Below, piece after piece: positions 34,993 through 43,343 of a stretch of DNA of 64,000 nt. Numbering within the stretch: the stretch's first letter is position 1; every line of letters begins with the position of its first letter. Position numbers and translations under genes: made by a program. The stretch is from Kastovskya adunca ATA6-11-RM4 (lineage in GTDB: Bacteria; Cyanobacteriota; Cyanobacteriia; Cyanobacteriales; Coleofasciculaceae), in the NCBI GenBank assembly GCA_019359445.1, contig JAHHHJ010000009.1, positions 1 through 64,000 on the forward strand, given 5' to 3'. Under the pieces are notes generated by a model that was not told where the DNA came from, searched no databases, and saw nothing but the letters and a program-made list of their open reading frames with translations.

Positions 34993-35112
34993 ATGACTCC
35001 CTCGTTAGCAAACTTTTTGTACAGTCTCCTTTGGGGCGGATTGATTGTGGTTGTTCCTATCGTTGCTGGGCTAATCTTCGTTAGCCAGAGGGACAAAATC
35101 GAACGTTCCTAG
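34993..35112 (+). CDS. psbX: Photosystem II protein PsbX
   Basis: PsbX is a one-helix photosystem II subunit near cytochrome b559 and the QB site. The 39-residue product starts [20 protein letters not shown], followed by [20 protein letters not shown], the typical PsbX sequence with its LYSLLWG and SQRDKI ends. It was read directly from the sequence because of its small size. A terminator lies 46 bases downstream. Confidence 0.95.
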   Translation: MTPSLANFLYSLLWGGLIVVVPIVAGLIFVSQRDKIERS

Positions 35113-35158
35113 ACGAAAACCGTCACTTATTAGATCAAATCTTTAGCTTTAGATACAA

Positions 35159-35192
35159 ACAGGGCAGCAATGACCTCCGCTGCCCTGTTTTA
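35159..35192 (+). terminator. Intrinsic terminator after psbX
   Basis: ACAGGGCAGC and GCTGCCCTGT form a perfect 10-bp stem with a 10-base loop (AATGACCTCC), followed by TTT and A/T-rich sequence. Confidence 0.85.
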
Positions 35193-35367
35193 GCTCAAGA
35201 GCTTAAGATTCGATCAAGGTAATCCCTAGAAAGTAGCAGCGATCGCATATCATAGAATGGTTTTATTGAGAGGCATAACGGGCAATTGTAGCTCCCATTA
35301 TGTTTAGTCAAAGTAGAAACATAAGCAGGATAACTCGCTACCATAGGACTGACTTAGGAGAGCAGCA

Positions 35368-36165
35368 ATGGTAAATGTTGGGCTGAACTCAGCCAGTATT
35401 TTAGGTATATTTCTGGCAGTTGCAGGAGCATCACTATACTTCCTGCGCTCAGTACGTCCAGAATTAGCGCGAGACCACGATATTTTCTTCGCTGCCGTCG
35501 GTCTGTTGTGCGGCTTTATTTTGATATTTCAAGGATGGCGACTCGACCCAATTTTACAATTTGGTCAGTTCCTCCTAACGGGTTCAACAATCTTTTTTGC
35601 CTTTGAAACAGTTCGTATGCGTGGCATTGCGACCGAACAGGCAAAGCGGAGTACACCCATCGTTGATGATGATCGACCTGTGAGTCGGGTGTATCGCGCT
35701 GAGTTGGATGAACTTGAGCCTGTAGATGAGCGACCCAGCAATCGTCGCCTGCGGGGAACTGAAGACCCTCGCAGCAGCCGCACAGCTACCTACGAAGGAG
35801 AGCCTCGCACCCGTCGCTCATCGAGTCGTGGGAATGCTGAACGATTGGGGCCGGGAGAACGTCCCCGCAAGCGTCGCCCTCGTCCAGCCCCTAGTCGCCC
35901 AACAGAACGTCCTGTGGATGGCTGGGAAGCGACATTAGATGAGCGGGAGGAAAAGCCTTCCCGTAGCAGTCGTAGCAGTAACCGTCCTGGCAATTCTCCG
36001 GCTGAATCATCAACGGGTAGGAGACGACGCCGTCCTTCTCAAGATCAAGGCAGGCAATCAGTGACGGAAATGGATACAGAGGCAGCCTCAAGCGAGTATG
36101 TGGACTATCAACCGATAGACACTCCCGAAGACGATAGAGACAGTTCGAGGGATTTTGAATATTAA
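35368..36165 (+). CDS. ycf66: Ycf66-family protein
   Basis: Ycf66 is conserved in cyanobacteria and some plastids; its function is unknown. The N-terminal 90 residues contain three hydrophobic helices with the family words NSASILGIFLAVAGASLYFL, GFILIFQGWRLDPILQFGQ and GSTIFFAFETVRMRG. The remaining 170 residues are a disordered, Arg/Ser/Pro/Glu-rich tail (repeated SRSSRSS and RRRRP words) ending in acidic residues. Such a charged tail could bind nucleic acid or ribosomes, which is a guess. ATG 35368 has GGAGAG upstream. Confidence 0.9.
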   Translation: MVNVGLNSASILGIFLAVAGASLYFLRSVRPELARDHDIFFAAVGLLCGFILIFQGWRLDPILQFGQFLLTGSTIFFAFETVRMRGIATEQAKRSTPIVDDDRPVSRVYRAELDELEPVDERPSNRRLRGTEDPRSSRTATYEGEPRTRRSSSRGNAERLGPGERPRKRRPRPAPSRPTERPVDGWEATLDEREEKPSRSSRSSNRPGNSPAESSTGRRRRRPSQDQGRQSVTEMDTEAASSEYVDYQPIDTPEDDRDSSRDFEY

Positions 36166-36255
36166 ACAGGGTAGCGCTCAGATAGCAATGCTCTAATTGC
36201 TCGCAGGTTGTCATTAGTCCCTGGTGTTTCGCTAATGACTGATGACACAGTCTAG

Positions 36256-36819
36256 GTGAAAGTGAAACTAGCTAAGTTGAAACGGCTAATTGTGCGCGGG
36301 CTAAAGGGGATGCTCCACTTTAGCCTTGTGGCTTTTCTGGTGGCTTGTAACCCCACTAACCAAATCCAGGGATCAGTTACCCTCAATAGCCGCTACACTG
36401 ACCAGCAACCAGCGTTAAGTGGTAATGGTCGTTTTATGGCGTTTGTGTCTAGCCGCGACGGACGCCATGAAGTTGTAGTTTATGACTTACAACGTCGGCA
36501 GTTTGTAGATTTGCCACGCTTAAATCAGCAAGGGAGCATTTCTGAAAATCCTAGCCTCAGCCGCACAGGTCGCTATCTTGTCTATATGGCTAGTGATGGG
36601 GGACGCCCAGAGATTGAACTGTACGACCGTGCTAGCAATCGCTCTGAACCCCTAACTAGAAACTATCGGGGCTGGGTTAGAAATCCCCGCATCAGTGCCG
36701 ATGGTCGCTACATTGTCTTTGAAACCTCGCGCCGTGGTCAATGGGATATCGAAGTGCTAGACCGGGGTTCTAACATTGAATTAGATGTCTTTGATGGCAG
36801 AAAAACTTCTCGACCGTGA
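36256..36819 (+). CDS. TolB-like WD40/PD40-repeat lipoprotein (first of a pair)
   Basis: TolB-type propellers mediate protein contacts in the periplasm. This 187-residue precursor has a signal with lipobox FLVAC. About three PD40 repeats follow, of the form PALSGNGRFMAFVSSRDGRH, NPSLSRTGRYLVYMASDGGR and NPRISADGRYIVFETSRRGQ. That is half a propeller, so it may pair with its neighbour. Start is GTG at 36256. The stop overlaps the start of the next gene by four bases (GTGA), so the pair is translationally coupled. Confidence 0.82.
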   Translation: MKVKLAKLKRLIVRGLKGMLHFSLVAFLVACNPTNQIQGSVTLNSRYTDQQPALSGNGRFMAFVSSRDGRHEVVVYDLQRRQFVDLPRLNQQGSISENPSLSRTGRYLVYMASDGGRPEIELYDRASNRSEPLTRNYRGWVRNPRISADGRYIVFETSRRGQWDIEVLDRGSNIELDVFDGRKTSRP

Positions 36820-37343
36820 AGCGTTTCCTTATTCTCGTCGCCGTTGTTGTCCTGGTTATTAGTTTGAGTAGTTGTAGCAGCCCAGAGCGCCTGCTCAATT
36901 TTCCCTTCGATCCCGCCGGACGTAGCCTTAACAGTCCCGCCTCAGAACTGATGCCCCACCTGGCAAGCCGCTACGTCGTCTTTGTCTCCGATCGTGACGG
37001 GAGTCAAGACATTTACTTATTTGATGCCACAGAGCGACGGCTGATTAACTTACCCGGACTTAATCAACTCGATGCGATCGCCTCTCACCCTACCATCTCA
37101 GAAGATGGGCGCAGCATTGTTTTTGCGGCTAGCCGTCAGGGCGAATCCCATATCTACCTCTACGACCGCGAAACCCGCCAACTGCGGAACCTCACAGAGA
37201 ACCTCCGCGCTGAAGTGAAAAACCCCATCATCAGCGCTGATGGCAGCACCATTGCCTTTGAATCCAGCGCCAATGGTCAATGGGACATTCTCATTTATAG
37301 CCGCTCCGGGCAACTCCTGGATATTCCCATGGCTCCTCAGTAA
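36816..37343 (+). CDS. TolB-like WD40/PD40-repeat lipoprotein (second of a pair)
   Basis: A paralogue of the preceding gene, 175 residues, with lipobox SLSSC. It has three PD40 repeats: LASRYVVFVSDRDGSQDIYL, HPTISEDGRSIVFAASRQGE and NPIISADGSTIAFESSANGQ. Start is GTG at 36816 inside the previous stop. Two half-propellers encoded side by side suggest a heteromeric six-bladed propeller, or a gene duplication with each copy acting alone. No Tol-Pal genes are nearby. Confidence 0.82.
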   Translation: MKRFLILVAVVVLVISLSSCSSPERLLNFPFDPAGRSLNSPASELMPHLASRYVVFVSDRDGSQDIYLFDATERRLINLPGLNQLDAIASHPTISEDGRSIVFAASRQGESHIYLYDRETRQLRNLTENLRAEVKNPIISADGSTIAFESSANGQWDILIYSRSGQLLDIPMAPQ

Positions 37344-37469
37344 CTCTCCTCTGTGTACTCTGTGCTTGTTGTGGTTCGTTACACAGCCACAACACCCCAC
37401 GCCTAGGTCAGTGGAACATTGAAGTGGTTGAGCAAGACATTGATTCTACAGGTTCCGAATCATAGGCAT

Positions 37470-39005
37470 ATGAAAGAAATTCGCGATCGCCAAGGGAAGC
37501 CCCTGCCCCTGTCCATCCCTATGCTAAAACAGACTAAATCGCCTCAAAACCCTCAAAAGATGAGTACCAGAAGCCTAGGAATTGCCAGATCGGGAGCGAT
37601 CGCCATTGCGGCTGCCATTGGTGCGACTGGGATAAATGCGATCGCGCCTATTGACCTGCTGAATCTATCGCTTCAGCCCAATGTTGCTTTTGCTCAAGAT
37701 ATCGATGAGCAAATCAACATTCGGGTGTATCAAAAAGCTAGCCCCGCCGTCGTTTCAATTGACGCTGGGGATGGCACTGGTAGCGGCAGTATTATCAGCT
37801 CTGATGGGCTGATATTAACGAATGCCCATGTGGTTGCCGAGTCTCGTACCGTGCAGGTGACTCTCGCTGATGGTCGCCAGTTTTCGGGCGAGGTTGTTGG
37901 CTTTGGTGAAAACGGACTTGACCTCGCCGTTGTGAAGATCTCAGGACAAAATCTCCCTACCCTATCCTTATCTCAAAGCCCTGTACAAGTCGGTCAACGG
38001 GCATTTGCTATTGGCAATCCCTTTGGTCGCTTTCAGGGAACCTTTACCACAGGAATTGTCAGTCGCATCGATCGCGATCGCGGTTTACTACAAACGGATG
38101 CCGCCATCAATCCTGGTAATTCCGGCGGGCCTCTCCTCAATAGCCAGGGCGAACTGCTCGGCGTTAATACAGCAATTTTCACCAATAACCCCAGTCAGGG
38201 AAATATCGGCATTGGCTTTGCCATTGACTTAGAACGAACCCAATCCTTCCTAACGGCTGTCCGCAGCGGACGTGCTCCTCGCACCGCTCAACGCCAAAGT
38301 CCCATCCCTGGCAACCTCTCACCTAAACCACTTGCTCTCAATGGCACGGCGATCGCAGGAAGGCTCAGTCCAGGTAGCAACATTCTCCCCGTCGATAACA
38401 GCTTCTTTGACCTCTACACCTTAGAAGGCAAAGGAGGTCAGCGCATCCAGATTGACATGAGCAGTCAGGAAGTTGACTCCTTCTTGATTCTCATTGCTCC
38501 CGATGGCACAGAAGTGGCTCAAGATGATGATAGTGGTGGCGGTGCTAATGCCAGAATTGCCACAACCTTACCTGCGGATGGGGCTTATCTGTTGATGGCA
38601 AACTCCTATGAGGCAGGACAAGCGGGAAACTATAGCCTCAAAGCGGTAGCCAGTGGAACGACAGCAAACCGTTCTACAACGCCAGGCAACTTTATCTTGC
38701 AACACCAGGGCGTTTTGGATCGGGGCGCTTCTATCTTGCCGAGGGATGGTAGCTTGTACCGCACCCACACCTTTCAAGGTCGTGCTGGTCAATCAGTAAC
38801 GATTTCTCTGGCTAGCCCTGATTTTGATACCTACCTAGCACTGCTCGACCCCGATGGTCAACTGATTGGCGAACATGACGATATTAGCCCTAGCGATTCT
38901 AATTCCCTCTTGACGATCAATCTGCCCCGTACAGGCACCTACAGTGTTGTTGTGAATGCTTACGAACGCCGGGGTAGAGGTCGTTACCTTTTAGCGATTC
39001 GTTGA
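37470..39005 (+). CDS. Trypsin-like (S1C/DegP-type) serine protease with two PPC domains
   Basis: A secreted chymotrypsin-fold protease. The N-terminus is long; ATG 37470 is a reasonable start, but 37521 and 37560 also precede the signal-like helix (GAIAIAAAIGATGINAIA). The catalytic triad is seen as His in LTNAHVVAES, Asp in GENGLDLAVVKI and Ser in NPGNSGGPLLNSQGE. There is no PDZ domain. Two bacterial pre-peptidase C-terminal (PPC) domains follow, each with DSFLILIAPDGTEVAQDDDS- or DTYLALLDPDGQLIGEHDD-type motifs, usual in secreted enzymes. From ATG 37470 the product has 511 residues. Confidence 0.9.
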   Translation: MKEIRDRQGKPLPLSIPMLKQTKSPQNPQKMSTRSLGIARSGAIAIAAAIGATGINAIAPIDLLNLSLQPNVAFAQDIDEQINIRVYQKASPAVVSIDAGDGTGSGSIISSDGLILTNAHVVAESRTVQVTLADGRQFSGEVVGFGENGLDLAVVKISGQNLPTLSLSQSPVQVGQRAFAIGNPFGRFQGTFTTGIVSRIDRDRGLLQTDAAINPGNSGGPLLNSQGELLGVNTAIFTNNPSQGNIGIGFAIDLERTQSFLTAVRSGRAPRTAQRQSPIPGNLSPKPLALNGTAIAGRLSPGSNILPVDNSFFDLYTLEGKGGQRIQIDMSSQEVDSFLILIAPDGTEVAQDDDSGGGANARIATTLPADGAYLLMANSYEAGQAGNYSLKAVASGTTANRSTTPGNFILQHQGVLDRGASILPRDGSLYRTHTFQGRAGQSVTISLASPDFDTYLALLDPDGQLIGEHDDISPSDSNSLLTINLPRTGTYSVVVNAYERRGRGRYLLAIR

Positions 39006-39061
39006 GGATCAGCCCCTACCGTTATCCCTTTCCAGCCATCAAACCTGCGAATTGGCAACCG

Positions 39062-39096
39062 AATAAACCTCTTTCTTGGGAGGTGTTTATTTTTCT
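39062..39096 (+). terminator. Probable terminator after the S1C protease
   Basis: AATAAACCTC and GAGGTGTTTATT pair with a small bulge, followed by TTTTTC. The rest of the 39006-39316 gap holds one HIP1 word at about 39190 and no gene. Confidence 0.6.
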
Positions 39097-39316
39097 TAAC
39101 TTTTTGCCTGAGCTTCTGCCTTTTTATAGTCAATAGCTTGGGATTGAACGTTTAGCCTTGAGGTGAAAGTTAATCCTCAATCGTTAAACGCGATCGCTCC
39201 CAAATCGACGAGCGCACATCTTCGTTTGTAAAACTTTCTTACTCTCTTTCAAAAGAGCGTTATTTGCTTCTACGGAAGCACCAAAGCAAGTAGTTATAAA
39301 TTTTTGGAGCAATATT

Positions 39317-39817
39317 ATGCCATCAACTGAAGTTAAAGAAACTGTGCAGACTTTTAACAGTCTGGATGTCAAAGATCGGCTAGCAGTACTGGGGATGCTC
39401 TATTCTTCAGTGAGCAATTCTGTCAAACCCGATGATATTCAAAACCTATCCTCACCTGAGGTGACTAAGCTTATCAATCAAGTTAAAGAACAGTCGGAGC
39501 AAAAGCAATTGCAGATGATCCGGGCGTTTTTCTTAGATGAAAGCGAAAAGACAGACCAAGTGCAGCTTGACCCGAATCCTAGTGCGGCGCTGGGTGACTT
39601 GGTGACTGGGGGAGACACTTTCCCAACCAAGGAGTACTCTTCTTTGAAGACTGAAGCCAAGCTGGCTTTTTGGTATCAACTCGCTCAAGCGACTGGTGGG
39701 AATATCAGTTCAATTCTCGCTGACAACCAGCCTTCTTCAGAGGTGCAATCTTTAGCTACCTCCCTTAAGTCTTTAGATGCCGAACAGCAAGCGGCTTTTT
39801 TAAGTAAGGTGCTGTAA
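39317..39817 (+). CDS. Helical carotenoid protein-like (orange carotenoid protein N-terminal domain)
   Basis: The all-helical N-terminal domain of the orange carotenoid protein occurs alone as HCPs, which bind a ketocarotenoid and quench singlet oxygen or excitation. The 166 residues follow this pattern: FNSLDVKDRLAVLGMLYSSV, EVTKLINQVKEQSEQKQLQM, LKTEAKLAFWYQLAQATGG and LKSLDAEQQAAFLSKVL. There is no C-terminal NTF2-like domain. Sequence identity to OCP is low in the middle, so carotenoid binding is likely but not shown. It has its own terminator, and an Hlip gene lies 470 bases away. Confidence 0.75.
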   Translation: MPSTEVKETVQTFNSLDVKDRLAVLGMLYSSVSNSVKPDDIQNLSSPEVTKLINQVKEQSEQKQLQMIRAFFLDESEKTDQVQLDPNPSAALGDLVTGGDTFPTKEYSSLKTEAKLAFWYQLAQATGGNISSILADNQPSSEVQSLATSLKSLDAEQQAAFLSKVL

Positions 39818-39857
39818 CCTGGGGAGACTAAACCTAGTTAATTAACTTAATTTTTCA

Positions 39858-39897
39858 GGGGGACGGGGTATTCTCGTCCCCTTACTTAATTTTTTTA
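39858..39897 (+). terminator. Terminator after the HCP-like gene
   Basis: GGGGACG and CGTCCCC form a 7-bp G/C stem with a nine-base loop, flanked by matching TTAATTTTT-type sequences and a T-run. Confidence 0.8.
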
Positions 39898-39919
39898 ACA
39901 CTAACGGGAAGGAATTTGG

Positions 39920-40092
39920 TTAACCCTGATTAGGGACAATCCTGTCAACTAAGCTATCGATTAGGCGATCGCTTTCCATAGGCAGAATCTTCTTGCCATA
40001 CATCACCTCCTGTAAAATCACGAAATAAACGAGGCTGCCAATAACCACTCGCGCAGTCGCTTCTGGGTCAGGAAGCTTCAGTTGGAGGCGTT
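39920..40092 (-). pseudogene. C-terminal remnant of a TetR-family regulator
   Basis: A minus-strand frame without start reads QILKQRLQLKLPDPEATARV, VIGSLVYFVILQEVMYGKKI and LPMESDRLIDSLVDRIVP before the stop at 39920. This is the typical end of TetR ligand-binding domains. The N-terminal HTH part is missing. The break at about 40090 coincides with another remnant on the plus strand. Confidence 0.65.
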
Positions 40093-40269
40093 GCTTCAGT
40101 ATTTGAACAAGCTACTCCTGCTATAGCAACAGTCAGACAAGCTCTTGAGATGGATGAATTTCCTCCAGACGTTCCGAGCCAACGTCTACAGCATTATAGG
40201 AAAATGAACCAGCTCTCCCGGATGGGGGTGAAACTGGGGGATCTGAATTTGACGACAGGGAAGGAGTGA
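40090..40269 (+). pseudogene. C-terminal remnant of an unidentified protein
   Basis: A plus-strand frame reads VASVFEQATPAIATVRQALE, MDEFPPDVPSQRLQHYRKMN and QLSRMGVKLGDLNLTTGKE, then stops at 40269. Residue use looks like a real protein, but no start codon or upstream part exists. It meets the TetR remnant tail to head, marking a deletion or insertion joint. Confidence 0.45.
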
Positions 40270-40285
40270 AAACACGCCCTCAGTC

Positions 40286-40474
40286 CTAAAGCACTCCCGT
40301 CCAGGTTAATAAGCCTTGACCAGTCAGAATTTCCAGGATTAATAAACCAACAAACCCAATCATGGCAAACCGTCCGTTGATTTGTTCAGCGTAGGACGTC
40401 CATCCAAAAGCGGGTGCGGGTTGGTTGTACCCTTCTGAGGAGGGTTGAGGAGCAGTAGGTAGTTCAGAATTCAT
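40286..40474 (-). CDS. High-light-inducible protein (Hlip, CAB/ELIP/HLIP family)
   Basis: Hlips are one-helix thylakoid proteins that bind chlorophyll and carotenoid and protect photosystem II assembly. The 62 residues have a Pro-rich soluble start. They then carry the chlorophyll-binding helix [20 protein letters not shown] with the ExxNGRxAM motif, followed by TGQGLLTW. Length is usual. It sits 32 bases downstream of the sdhB start region on the same strand's far side, with its own upstream region between 40475 and 40506. Confidence 0.93.
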   Translation of the reverse strand: MNSELPTAPQPSSEGYNQPAPAFGWTSYAEQINGRFAMIGFVGLLILEILTGQGLLTWTGVL

Positions 40475-40506
40475 AGGTTTTACTTGGCTTCCAGAGTAGA
40501 TAAAGA

Positions 40507-41508
40507 TTAAGACTCGGTTGATGAGTGAGATTCTAGGTTTTGCACCGACTCAATGAGCGATCGCACTTCTTCAGTCCCCTCAGACGGTTCAAATACAAAG
40601 GGAAACTTGCCATGAACCAGCATTCTTAATCCTAAGGGACCAAGGCTGATTAAACCTCCTATATCCCGGAAAGAATTGCCCACAACCTGCAACCCAAACT
40701 GGCGCTCATCAATCCAGCCTCCGTCTTTAACTAAATCGATTAGTACTTTCCGGTGGCGAATTTGGCGGCTAGCTTGGGCATCTTTGCGGTCGAGAATTTC
40801 TTGTTTGATTTTACCGATTTGATCCATCGGCGCAACGTCCATCGGGCAAACCGCATTACACATATAGCAGCGAGTGCAACCCCAAACCCCTTGAGTCCCT
40901 TGGTTGTAGGCTTCTAAGCGGCTTTCTTTCTGGTCATCGCGAGAGTCGGCTACCATCCTTTGAGCTTTCGCGAGGGCGTGAGGCCCGACAAATTCGGGGT
41001 TAACTTCACGAGCATTACACTCCGAGTAGCAAGCACCGCACAGAATACAGTTACCCATTTGATCTAAGCGCGATCGCTCTTGTGGGGTCTGCAAAAACTC
41101 CCGCTCAGGAATGGCTCGTGACTCGGTACTAACGTAGGGATCGACTGCTTCTAGGTGATCCCAGAAGTTTTGCATATCCACCACTAAGTCCTTAATGATG
41201 GGCATATTTCCCATTGGCGCTATAGTAATCTCTGGCATTTCTAGACCTGAGCGGTCAGGCAATTTTGCCAACTCAGCACCAATACTTTCTTTACAAGCCA
41301 ACACCGAGCGACCATTAACGCGCATTCCACAGCTACCGCAGATTGTATTGCGACAATTCTTGCGAAAAGCAAGGCTTCCATCCTGCTCCCACTTAATGCG
41401 ATTTAGGCATTCGAGAATCGTGTTTCCTTCGCTGACATCCAGGGTATAACTCTGAATCTGAGGGGGAGTATTTTGCGTCTGTCGAATGACTTTGAAGCAA
41501 ACTTGCAT
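40507..41508 (-). CDS. sdhB: Succinate dehydrogenase / fumarate reductase iron-sulfur subunit
   Basis: SdhB passes electrons from the flavoprotein subunit to quinone. The 333 residues show the [2Fe-2S] motif [15 protein letters not shown] with a further Cys in VLACK. They also show the [4Fe-4S]/[3Fe-4S] motifs [12 protein letters not shown] and [15 protein letters not shown]. The C-terminal tail is about 60 residues longer than in proteobacterial SdhB, as in other cyanobacteria. The flavoprotein subunit is not adjacent, which is common in this phylum. The neighbouring Hlip gene follows on the same strand. Confidence 0.93.
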   Translation of the reverse strand: MQVCFKVIRQTQNTPPQIQSYTLDVSEGNTILECLNRIKWEQDGSLAFRKNCRNTICGSCGMRVNGRSVLACKESIGAELAKLPDRSGLEMPEITIAPMGNMPIIKDLVVDMQNFWDHLEAVDPYVSTESRAIPEREFLQTPQERSRLDQMGNCILCGACYSECNAREVNPEFVGPHALAKAQRMVADSRDDQKESRLEAYNQGTQGVWGCTRCYMCNAVCPMDVAPMDQIGKIKQEILDRKDAQASRQIRHRKVLIDLVKDGGWIDERQFGLQVVGNSFRDIGGLISLGPLGLRMLVHGKFPFVFEPSEGTEEVRSLIESVQNLESHSSTES

Positions 41509-41907
41509 ACTCTAATACTCTTATTTATTCAAGCTTTTGTATAAGCGATCGGTATCGATTCACCGCCAACAGCAATCTATGTTATTTGCCACTGTTATCG
41601 CTTGCTTGAGAGAGAAAGCGATGATTTTTTTCCTACTGCTTACATTTTAAGACACTAATTGGGCTTTTTATATTAAAATGTTTCTGCTTTAATGGCAAAA
41701 TGTGAAAACTGCCGCTAGGGCAACGTTACTGATATAAGTGTTATCTATGATTGTCTAATCGGGAAATTTCTAAATGGTGAAATTCAGAATAATTTTAAAA
41801 AATTCTTTAGCAACAAAGAGAGTTTAACGATATATTTTTTATAGAGCCAAACCTTGGCATCAAATGAACCATCACATCCTGAAAATTGAAGGATATCTTG
41901 CGAGATT
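41509..41907. other. A/T-rich divergent intergenic region (sdhB / cyAbrB)
   Basis: About 400 bases with strong A/T bias after 41620 and no frames of interest. It must hold promoters for both flanking genes; TATATTTTTTATAG near 41829 could belong to cyAbrB. No repeat or RNA gene is recognised. Confidence 0.45.
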
Positions 41908-42318
41908 ATGGCTGAAACTGCAACTGCTCCATTAACGGGGAAAGCCCTGCTTCAAAAAGTAAAAGAGCTATCACACTTGCCGCGACGAGAAACAGCAAAA
42001 CGTTGTGGCTATTATACCGTCACTAAAAATGACCAGACCCGCGTCAATCTAACAGATTTCTATGATGCGGTGCTAGCAGCTAAAGGTGTTCCCCTCGATC
42101 CAGAGGGAACAAAAGATGGTCGCGGTCGCGAACCGACCTATCGCGTGAGTGTTCATAAAAATGGACAAATTGTAATTGGTGCAACCTATACCTCTGCTAT
42201 GGGATTAAATCCCGGAGATGAATTTGAAATTAAACTAGGCTACAAGCATATCCACCTCAAACAGGTAGATAGCGATCCTAACAAGCCACCTGAAGACGAA
42301 GAATCTGAGATTGAATAG
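41908..42318 (+). CDS. cyAbrB-type transcriptional regulator
   Basis: cyAbrBs are cyanobacterial global regulators of carbon/nitrogen balance, hydrogenase and light responses. The 136 residues contain the N-terminal ALLQKVKELSHLPRRETAKR CGYYT region. The AbrB-like C-terminal DNA-binding part follows (YRVSVHKNGQIVIGATYTSA, then LNPGDEFEIKLGYKHIHLKQ). Length fits the cyAbrB2 branch. ATG 41908. It lies alone, before the CPBP protease. Confidence 0.92.
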   Translation: MAETATAPLTGKALLQKVKELSHLPRRETAKRCGYYTVTKNDQTRVNLTDFYDAVLAAKGVPLDPEGTKDGRGREPTYRVSVHKNGQIVIGATYTSAMGLNPGDEFEIKLGYKHIHLKQVDSDPNKPPEDEESEIE

Positions 42319-42366
42319 ATTCTGCTTCAGGGCGGGTTATCATATGTCTGTTCTTGAACTTTTTTG

Positions 42367-43263
42367 ATGAGTGTTACTCCCGGCAGTGTGATAATTTCAT
42401 CAATGGCGATTTTTGATCAGGCAGCTAGTCAGTGGCTGCTGCCACTGGCAGCATCAACCGCCCTGGAAAAAGTGACATTTTTTTTCATAATTTGGGCAGT
42501 GCTGTGGTTGCCCTTAGCCATACCAATAGCAATAGTGGTGAAATGGCGTCCTCCTCAAGTTATGACAACTCAGCAAAAACTGCCCCTAATGGTCGCCCTT
42601 TACTTGGTAGCCCCCCTAATTTTATGGGGGGCTTCTTGGCGGTCACAAACAGCTTTTTCTAGTTACGGCTTAGACTGGCAACCCAATGTTCTAATTTCCT
42701 TAGTAATCGGTTTTGGTTTAGGAGTATTGGGAATTGCCGTAGTGTTTGCTGGGCAGTGGAGATGGGGCTGGATTCAATGGAATTCAGACAATTTTCAGAA
42801 CTTAGCAGGAGTTTGGCTACCCATCCTTTTACTGGGGCTGGGGGTTGGCGTTATTGAAGAATTAGTTTTTCGTGGTTTTTTAATTAATCAGCTAGAGCGC
42901 GACTATTCAATTCTCTTAGCGGCGGTAATTTCTAGCGTAATTTTTGCCCTTTTGCATCTGGTTTGGGAGCAGGAAAATACATTACCGCAGCTACCCGGAC
43001 TGTGGCTAATGGGAATGGTTTTAGTGCTAGCTCGAATTTGCGATCGCGGCAGCTTAGGATTGGCATGGGGACTGCACGCGGGTTGGATTTGGGCGCTAAC
43101 TTGTCTGGACTCAGCCGCATTAATTAGCTACACAGGCAAAGGTGCAGTTTGGGTGACGGGCATCGGAAAAAATCCTTTAGCAGGCATTGCAGGTTTAGTT
43201 TGCTTGCTTTTGACGGGCGCTTTTCTCCTGCTTTTCAGCTTTAGGGTTAATTGGCTCGTTTGA
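42367..43263 (+). CDS. CPBP-family intramembrane metalloprotease
   Basis: These Rce1-like membrane proteases process or sort proteins; many have unknown substrates. The 298-residue protein has about eight membrane helices. It carries the active-site motifs EELVFRGFL (EExxxR) and FALLHLVWE (FxxxH), plus a third motif in GLAWGLHAGWIWA. ATG 42367 is preferred over the TTG three bases before; ATG 42403 is also possible. Its 3' end overlaps only the untranslated leader of the glutathione reductase gene. Confidence 0.88.
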   Translation: MSVTPGSVIISSMAIFDQAASQWLLPLAASTALEKVTFFFIIWAVLWLPLAIPIAIVVKWRPPQVMTTQQKLPLMVALYLVAPLILWGASWRSQTAFSSYGLDWQPNVLISLVIGFGLGVLGIAVVFAGQWRWGWIQWNSDNFQNLAGVWLPILLLGLGVGVIEELVFRGFLINQLERDYSILLAAVISSVIFALLHLVWEQENTLPQLPGLWLMGMVLVLARICDRGSLGLAWGLHAGWIWALTCLDSAALISYTGKGAVWVTGIGKNPLAGIAGLVCLLLTGAFLLLFSFRVNWLV

Positions 43264-43343
43264 AAATACCCTTAAATCTAGAGTCAAGCCCAAGTTGGTT
43301 TGTTGTAGGCTGTGATTCGGTAAGCGATCGCAGTATTTTATCT

